This document shows, in pieces, positions 39,913 through 44,128 of a stretch of DNA of 44,128 nt. Source of the DNA: Staphylococcus americanisciuri (GTDB lineage: Bacteria > Bacillota > Bacilli > Staphylococcales > Staphylococcaceae); assembly GCF_024814435.1 (NCBI RefSeq), contig NZ_JANUXY010000012.1, positions 1 to 44,128 on the forward strand. Reading direction: 5' to 3'. The position numbers and the translations under genes are program-made. Numbering within the stretch: the first letter of the stretch is position 1; each line of letters begins with the position of its first letter. The notes below the pieces were generated by a model. The model was not told the DNA's origin, did no database searches, and was given only the letters and a program-made list of their open reading frames with translations.

Positions 39913-40722
39913 CTAAATTTCAATAGTCGACAATCGAATGTCTTTAACAAATTGAATGGCTAAATCTACATCTTTACGTTTAATGTGATTGTTTGGTGCG
40001 TTGCCTTTCATTCCTAAGTGTTTTTTAGTTAGTACAAGCAATCTACTTTTAGCTTTGCCAATATGGTAATTCTTTTGCTGTTCTTGGCGCTTGTTTTCCC
40101 TAGCTAATTCGTAAATGTCACCATCAAAAACATTGTCTAAAGTAAGTTGAATACCTAATCCTTCTACAAATTTTTCCGCCTTATCAGTAACGGCGTATTT
40201 AATAGCTAAAATATCTTGCGGTGTTACATACTCACCGGTTATCGCTTGTTTAAGATAAGCTAAATCTTCACTTTGATTTGTAGTAGAATCATTTAATCTT
40301 GCGATTTGTTCAACCAACATTTTAATTAGTTCAGGATTACTAGCTAATTCTTGGATTGTTGGATTGACTGAATATGTTCCTGTACGTCTGATTGATGGCA
40401 ATACTTCAGATGTAACGAAACGTTTGAATTTTTTAGCTGTTTCTTTAATAACTGGATTAGCACTTTGTTGTGCTGCTGCAAAAATCAAACTGTATAACCC
40501 TGATTCGTTGATTACTGTTGTTCGAGACTTATAGTTAGAACCATCTTGCTGAATTAGCAATGTGGTTTTATCTTCCAAATCTACATTTTTTGAAACTGTA
40601 CTCGAAACATCTTTGTACCCTAAAATTTCGGCTACATCTTTGCCGACAAAGTAAGGTTCGTCATCTACTGTTAATGTCCTTACTGGTAATTCTTCAAAAT
40701 TGAAAATTTGTAATGCTTGCAT
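39913..40722 (-). CDS. phage antirepressor, Bro-N + ANT/KilAC domains (269 aa)
   Basis: The N-terminal Bro-N domain (LQIFNFEELPVRTLTVDDEP; YFVGKDVAEILGYKD) leads into a C-terminal ANT/KilA-C domain (LTLDNVFDGDIYELARENKR and after). Such proteins counter repressors and promote induction. The ATG at 40722 is 9 nt after AAAGGAG. An operator-like palindrome (40750-40766) precedes it, so CI or Cro may control it separately from the main promoter. Confidence 0.9.
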   Translation of the reverse strand: MQALQIFNFEELPVRTLTVDDEPYFVGKDVAEILGYKDVSSTVSKNVDLEDKTTLLIQQDGSNYKSRTTVINESGLYSLIFAAAQQSANPVIKETAKKFKRFVTSEVLPSIRRTGTYSVNPTIQELASNPELIKMLVEQIARLNDSTTNQSEDLAYLKQAITGEYVTPQDILAIKYAVTDKAEKFVEGLGIQLTLDNVFDGDIYELARENKRQEQQKNYHIGKAKSRLLVLTKKHLGMKGNAPNNHIKRKDVDLAIQFVKDIRLSTIEI

Positions 40723-40749
40723 TGCTATCACTCCTTTGCATTCGCTCTT

Positions 40750-40766
40750 TTACGGTTTAACCGTTA
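40750..40766. promoter_or_regulatory. CI/Cro-type operator at the cro-antirepressor junction
   Basis: TTACGGTTTAACCGTTA is an inverted repeat of the TTACGGTT half-site also found in the cI-cro intergenic region. It overlaps the last codons of cro and lies 28 bp before the antirepressor start. Confidence 0.7.
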
Positions 40767-40984
40767 TTGTTAGTTAAAAAAATAATGTCGTTATAAGTGA
40801 CATCAAATTCTTTTTCTATCTTCTGCAACTGTGGGACATTAGGAAAAGTTTTTGCTTTTTCCCAGTTATGCCACACATCTGCAGAAACGCCAACTTTTGC
40901 ACCCGCTTGTGCCTGTGTTAATTCATATTTAGCCCTTAACATTCTTAAAGTAAAAGGCTCCTTTTTCACTTTTTGTTCTTCCAT
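40757..40984 (-). CDS. Cro-like repressor, XRE family (75 aa)
   Basis: A helix-turn-helix at about residues 13-45 (LRAKYELTQAQAGAKVGVSA, then WHNWEKAKTFPNV), the XRE/Cro pattern. It is the first gene of the leftward early operon, divergent from cI. The ATG at 40984 follows AAGGAGGC at 8 nt and is preferred to the upstream TTG. It would repress cI transcription during the lytic cycle. Confidence 0.9.
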   Translation of the reverse strand: MEEQKVKKEPFTLRMLRAKYELTQAQAGAKVGVSADVWHNWEKAKTFPNVPQLQKIEKEFDVTYNDIIFLTNNNG

Positions 40985-41014
40985 TTTCAAGCCTCCTTCA
41001 AAAGAACTGACTTT

Positions 41015-41100
41015 AGTATATTACGGTTAAAACGTAATGTCAACATTAAAACCGTATTTTTTTTGTTTTTGTTGTAATCAGTACGGAAAAGCCGTATAAT
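41015..41100. promoter_or_regulatory. lysis-lysogeny switch: divergent promoters with operators in their spacers
   Basis: The leftward cro promoter is TTGACA (41038-41043) - 17 bp - TATACT (41015-41020). Its spacer holds operator TTACGGTTAAAACGTAA (41021-41037). The rightward cI promoter is TTGTAA (41072-41077) - 17 bp - TATAAT (41095-41100). Its spacer holds operator TACGGAAAAGCCGTA (41082-41096). A third half-operator AAAACCGTAT lies at 41048-41057. This is a three-operator lambda-like switch. Confidence 0.85.
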
Positions 41101-41134
41101 GTAATTAAGCTATTAGATGAAGGGAGCGAAAACA

Positions 41135-41764
41135 ATGCTCGGCAATAAAGAAATTATGTCTAAAAACATTTCTCGTCTTATGAAACAAAACAATGTAGAT
41201 AGAAAACAATTATCTATAGATTTGAATGTAAAATATACAACCCTATCTGATTGGATTAACGCAAAGACCTATCCACGAATAGACAAAATAGAACTATTAG
41301 CTAATTATTTTGGCGTTAGTAAATCCGACTTAGTTGAAGATAACGAAGAAAAAGTACTCGACACATTACCAGTTAAAAAGATACCGGTCGTTTCAAAAAT
41401 CCCTGCCGGCTTACCTATTTATAGCGAAGAGAATTTAATAGATTACATATACTTTGCTACTAAAAACTTAAACTCTAATAAAGAAGAGTTTGGTCTTCAA
41501 GTTTCTGGAGATAGCATGGATAAACTATTTCAAGAAGGAGATATTGTTGTTGTAGAAAAAGACTCCGTTGTAGAAAATGGTCAGTTAGGCGTGGTTATGG
41601 TGAATGGATACAATGCTACTGTTAAGCGAATACGTTACACGGAAGACCAAATCATCTTAATACCTGAGTCAAACAACCCTCAACATTATCCTCAAGTGTA
41701 CGGTAGTGACGATGAAGTGAAAATTGTAGGTAAAGTGATAGCAAGTCAAAAATTGTTTAGATAA
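41135..41764 (+). CDS. CI-like repressor, XRE HTH + S24 peptidase (209 aa)
   Basis: N-terminal HTH (residues 8-60: SKNISRLMKQNNVDRKQLSI...YTTLSDWINAKTYPRID). The C-terminal LexA/UmuD-type serine peptidase has the nucleophile in VSGDSMDKLFQEGDIVVVEK and the Lys in NGYNATVKRI. The likely cleavage site is Ala-Gly in SKIPAGLPIY, so the repressor should self-cleave on RecA activation. The start is the ATG 8 nt after AGGGAG; the longer frame is not supported. Confidence 0.93.
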   Translation: MLGNKEIMSKNISRLMKQNNVDRKQLSIDLNVKYTTLSDWINAKTYPRIDKIELLANYFGVSKSDLVEDNEEKVLDTLPVKKIPVVSKIPAGLPIYSEENLIDYIYFATKNLNSNKEEFGLQVSGDSMDKLFQEGDIVVVEKDSVVENGQLGVVMVNGYNATVKRIRYTEDQIILIPESNNPQHYPQVYGSDDEVKIVGKVIASQKLFR

Positions 41765-41779
41765 CGAGGAGTGATAATT

Positions 41780-42733
41780 TTGAAGAAGTATGACATTGCC
41801 GTTTTAGATTTTGAAACTATGAACGAGTATACCAATAGTCCATGTGAAGTCGGTATTTCACTTATCAAAGACTTATCAATTGAACATGTATATAGTTCGT
41901 ATATTAACCCACCTAATAATAAGTATAGTGACAAAAATGCTAAAATTCACAATATACCTAAAGATATCATTTTAAATGCCCCTAGTTTCAAAAGTGTATT
42001 TCAAGAAATCGAAACCTTATTAGGAAGCGCTTTTTTAATAGTTGCTCATAATGCCAGCTTTGATATATCAGTCTTAAAACATACAGCACAAACATGTAAT
42101 TTATCTCCCAAAAGTTATATGTATATTGATAGCGTCAATATTTTCAGGAATTTTCATAGCGGCATCTCTGTGAGCATGAATAATTTGTGTGATATATATA
42201 ACATTGATAAATCAAACTTGCATTCCGCTAAGTATGACATTGTAGCACTTTCAAAAATGCTTATTTCTTTGGCTGAAAATAATGGTTTTTCTAACTGTCT
42301 AGAGCTTATCCAAAACATGGACAACCAGTATATTAGATTTAGTCATCTTATGAATGCTTTGCGATCTATTTCAAAACAAAAATCATCATTTGATAAACCT
42401 TCTATGAAAATCACAGATATCAATAAATTGCCTGTCGAACACGAAAATTTAATTTTACAAAATAAAAATATAGTCTTTACCGGGAATTTTGATATTCCAA
42501 AAGAAAAATTAATGGTTTTATCAAGAAAAAATGGAGCCTATATAAAAAACAATGTTTCAACTAAAACAAACATTTTAGTCGAAGGAGAACAAGACGACAA
42601 GTATAAAGATGAAAACGGTCTAGTTTCAAAACAGCGAAAGGCAAGAGCTTTTATTCATCAAGGGATAGATATTCAAATCATTGATGAAATAACTTTATTA
42701 TCTTATTTGAAAGGAAGCTTAAAAGATGATTAA
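41780..42733 (+). CDS. DEDD exonuclease-BRCT fusion, lysogenic moron (317 aa)
   Basis: The N-terminal domain is a DnaQ/PolC-epsilon-type 3'-5' exonuclease: ExoI VLDFETMN (D and E), ExoII VAHNASFDISVL (D), ExoIII LHSAKYDIVAL (H and D). The C-terminal ~85 residues (NIVFTGNFDIPKEKLMVLSR to TLLSYL) are a BRCT domain with the TGxF start. BRCT domains bind DNA ends or partners, so the protein may target the exonuclease to nicks or breaks. It starts, probably at TTG after GAGGAG, 16 bp after cI and shares its transcript. It is thus expressed in the lysogen, and could serve defence, repair or exclusion. Confidence 0.88.
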   Translation: MKKYDIAVLDFETMNEYTNSPCEVGISLIKDLSIEHVYSSYINPPNNKYSDKNAKIHNIPKDIILNAPSFKSVFQEIETLLGSAFLIVAHNASFDISVLKHTAQTCNLSPKSYMYIDSVNIFRNFHSGISVSMNNLCDIYNIDKSNLHSAKYDIVALSKMLISLAENNGFSNCLELIQNMDNQYIRFSHLMNALRSISKQKSSFDKPSMKITDINKLPVEHENLILQNKNIVFTGNFDIPKEKLMVLSRKNGAYIKNNVSTKTNILVEGEQDDKYKDENGLVSKQRKARAFIHQGIDIQIIDEITLLSYLKGSLKDD

Positions 42734-42800
42734 AAAAATCACTACCAACAAACATGTCTTTTTGGTCGAAGAAATGCAAACAGAACTATCTAAATTTTAG
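42726..42800 (+). CDS. possible 24-aa peptide after the exonuclease gene
   Basis: MIKKITTNKHVFLVEEMQTE and the rest overlap the exonuclease stop (ATGATTAA) and could be translated by coupling. No independent support. Confidence 0.25.
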   Translation: MIKKITTNKHVFLVEEMQTELSKF

Positions 42801-42815
42801 CAACTAAGATATACT

Positions 42816-42848
42816 GGGTAGCCCGCCTACCCTATATATTTTTTATAA
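42816..42848 (+). terminator. terminator of the cI-exonuclease operon
   Basis: GGGTAG (42816-42821) pairs with CTACCC (42827-42832) around CCCGC, followed by TATATATTTTTTAT. It separates cI transcription from the integrase gene, which therefore has its own promoter. Confidence 0.85.
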
Positions 42849-42853
42849 ATAAA

Positions 42854-42869
42854 TAGAACGTACGTTCTA
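42854..42869. promoter_or_regulatory. LexA-type SOS box before the integrase gene
   Basis: TAGAACGTACGTTCTA is a 16-bp perfect palindrome containing GAAC-N4-GTTC, the Gram-positive LexA box consensus core. It ends at the ribosome-binding site of int and lies just downstream of AT-rich -10-like DNA (TATAAAT), so bound LexA would block the start of transcription or translation. Confidence 0.7.
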
Positions 42870-42884
42870 AAAGGAGTGAACACA

Positions 42885-43934
42885 ATGAGTGTAAACAAAT
42901 ACAATGGCAACAAATGGTATTATGACTTTGGGTATGAAGGGAAAAGGTATAAAAAGAAAGGGTTTAAAACCAAAAGAGAAGCCACCGAAGCTGAAACGAT
43001 AGCTAAAAACCAGCTAATGCGTGGAATAGTTATCAATAATAAAAGTTCCTTTATTGACTACTATGAGCAATGGATTGAAGTTAATAAAAAGAATGTCATT
43101 ACTGACAGAGCATATTTAACATATGTTAATGCTATTAAACAGTTTAAAAAGTTTTTAGCTACTGAAAACTTAACCGACATTACTCTAAGTAACTTTTCAA
43201 CTACTTTCTATCGTAAATTTATCAAATGGTATGGTGCCGACCATGCTACTGAATCAGTTAAGAAATTGCACAACTGTATTAAAGCATCGTTAATGGACGC
43301 AATACAAGAAGGTCTCATTTATAAAGACCCTACGTATAAGGCAGTAATTAAAGGTAAAAAGCCTAGTCAACCTGAAGAAGATAAATTTATGAACTTAGAA
43401 GACTATAAAAAGTTGAAATCCTATGTAGCTAACGTCCCTATTCAATCGTACTTACTAATTTATATATTAGTTATTACAGGAGGACGATTTGGAGAAGTTC
43501 AAAAATTAACTACTGATGATATTAACTACTTAAAAAATACAATTCATCTAAGAGGTACAAAAACAGAAACATCTGATCGTGTTGTAGATATACCGTCTGA
43601 AGATATGAAAGTCTTACGAAATACATTATCTGAAATGCCAATCAACATGAATAAGCAGATATTCAACACTGGATATTCCCTAATAACAAATAACGCTGTA
43701 ACAAAAGTCCTTCAAAAATTTTGCTTAGAAAATAAGCTAGGCAAGTTCACATTACATGCAATTAGACACACACATTGTTCTTACCTATTGCACGGCGGTG
43801 TTTCGATTTACTATATCTCGAAACGTCTTGGTCACGCTAGTATTAAAACAACATTGGACGTGTATTCACACTTGCTTGATGAAACGAATAAAATTGAGAC
43901 TGAAAAAGCTCTGAAGCTAATAAAATCAATGTAA
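42885..43934 (+). CDS. int: tyrosine integrase (349 aa)
   Basis: Phage integrase. The N-terminal AP2-like arm-binding domain (KWYYDFGYEGKRYKKKGFKT) is followed by a SAM-like core-binding domain (about 60-150). The catalytic domain has Arg in TGGRFGEVQKL, Lys in HLRGTKTETSDR, the His-x-x-Arg motif HAIRHTHCSYLL, His in LGHASIKTTLDVY and the Tyr nucleophile in the last of these. All key residues are present. The start is the ATG at 42885; a GTG at 42876 overlaps the ribosome-binding site and is unlikely. It integrates and excises the prophage at the adjacent attachment region. Confidence 0.95.
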   Translation: MSVNKYNGNKWYYDFGYEGKRYKKKGFKTKREATEAETIAKNQLMRGIVINNKSSFIDYYEQWIEVNKKNVITDRAYLTYVNAIKQFKKFLATENLTDITLSNFSTTFYRKFIKWYGADHATESVKKLHNCIKASLMDAIQEGLIYKDPTYKAVIKGKKPSQPEEDKFMNLEDYKKLKSYVANVPIQSYLLIYILVITGGRFGEVQKLTTDDINYLKNTIHLRGTKTETSDRVVDIPSEDMKVLRNTLSEMPINMNKQIFNTGYSLITNNAVTKVLQKFCLENKLGKFTLHAIRHTHCSYLLHGGVSIYYISKRLGHASIKTTLDVYSHLLDETNKIETEKALKLIKSM

Positions 43935-43986
43935 GGGACGTACTTTTATTTTTCGGGGACGTTTTCCCATTTTTTTATCCTCTCGG

Positions 43987-44017
43987 GGACGTTTCGGGGA
44001 CGTTCCGCTCAAAATAC
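43987..44017. repeat. 31-bp attachment-like direct repeat, copy B
   Basis: Identical to 170-200. It starts 53 bp after the integrase stop. See copy A. Confidence 0.6.
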
Positions 44018-44128
44018 GAGTTCCAGCGAAAAACAACAAAAGACAACAAAATGCCGTCATATCAACGTTTACGTTCACGAGATACAACGGCAGAACAACG
44101 AAAAACACCTAAATACCGGAAGATGAGG
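44002..44128. repeat. terminal direct repeat, right copy (circular overlap)
   Basis: Identical to 1-127. It shows the contig is circular and should be counted once. Confidence 0.9.

Larger units (their letters stand above)
43935..44128. other. attachment-like region after int
   Basis: No gene is seen. The stretch holds GGGGACGTTTTCCC near 43954 and GGGGACGTTTCGGGGACGTT near 43986, then the second 31-bp copy (43987-44017), and joins to the left end of the window in the circle. These repeats are likely integrase arm-type sites around attP. ORFs here and at 1-169 read through the repeats and look accidental. Confidence 0.65.

Noticed and set aside
42876..42884. GTG start adding three residues to the integrase
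   Set aside because: It sits directly against the AAAGGAG site, leaving no spacing. The ATG at 42885 is right.
1..44128. tRNA genes, insertion sequences or known toxin genes such as PVL, staphylokinase or enterotoxins
   Set aside because: None was seen on reading the ORFs and gaps. A covariance-model tRNA scan was not possible.

Overview
The window is a complete temperate siphovirus genome of a staphylococcal host. The module order, small overlapping genes, RinA-type late activator, SPP1/phi11-like pac packaging genes, two BppU-type baseplate proteins and CHAP-glucosaminidase tail hydrolase all fit the phi11/80alpha-like staphylococcal phages. The species cannot be fixed from sequence alone. 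The first 127 bases recur exactly as the last 127, so the contig is a closed circle of 44,001 bp, as expected for an excised or circularly permuted headful-packaged genome. No tRNA, rRNA, CRISPR array or insertion sequence was seen.

Layout on the plus strand, left to right. (1) 1-240: attachment-like region with a 31-bp direct repeat shared with the DNA just after the integrase gene. (2) 241-3058: accessory region, where staphylococcal prophages usually carry lysogenic-conversion genes. It holds a small-peptide operon opposed by an apparent antisense RNA and preceded by three 20-bp repeats, a leftward four-gene cassette of unknown function, and a rightward two-gene operon led by a ribbon-helix-helix protein whose likely operators lie in both divergent promoters. 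(3) 3092-8986, minus strand: lysis and distal tail genes (amidase endolysin, SprG/SprF-like type I toxin-antitoxin locus, holin, XkdX, collagen-repeat fibre, virion peptidoglycan hydrolase). (4) 9068-26655, minus strand: baseplate, tape measure, tail, head and packaging genes, listed here in reverse order of transcription. (5) 26883-40984, minus strand: early region running from Cro through the antirepressor, a Tad2-like (DUF2829) protein, Gp157, an AAA ATPase, an SF2 helicase, DUF669, a D5-type primase-helicase, an iteron origin, VRR-NUC nuclease, DUF3310, a lipoprotein, YopX and MazG to the late activator RinA. Two rightward genes with near-identical extended -10 promoters (38387-39460) are inserted against this operon. 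(6) 41135-43934, plus strand: CI repressor, a DEDD exonuclease-BRCT fusion, and integrase preceded by a LexA-type box.

How it works together: CI and Cro compete for TTACGGTT-type operators lying inside their promoters. RecA-stimulated CI self-cleavage would start the leftward early operon, whose last gene, RinA, would switch on the single long late operon (terS to amidase) through direct repeats at 26830-26882. The lysogen probably still expresses CI, the exonuclease-BRCT protein, the two rightward insert genes and the accessory cassette. The best candidates for an undescribed system are the RHH-switched divergent cassette at 870-3058, the antisense-controlled peptide operon at 241-825, and the rightward insert at 38340-39460.
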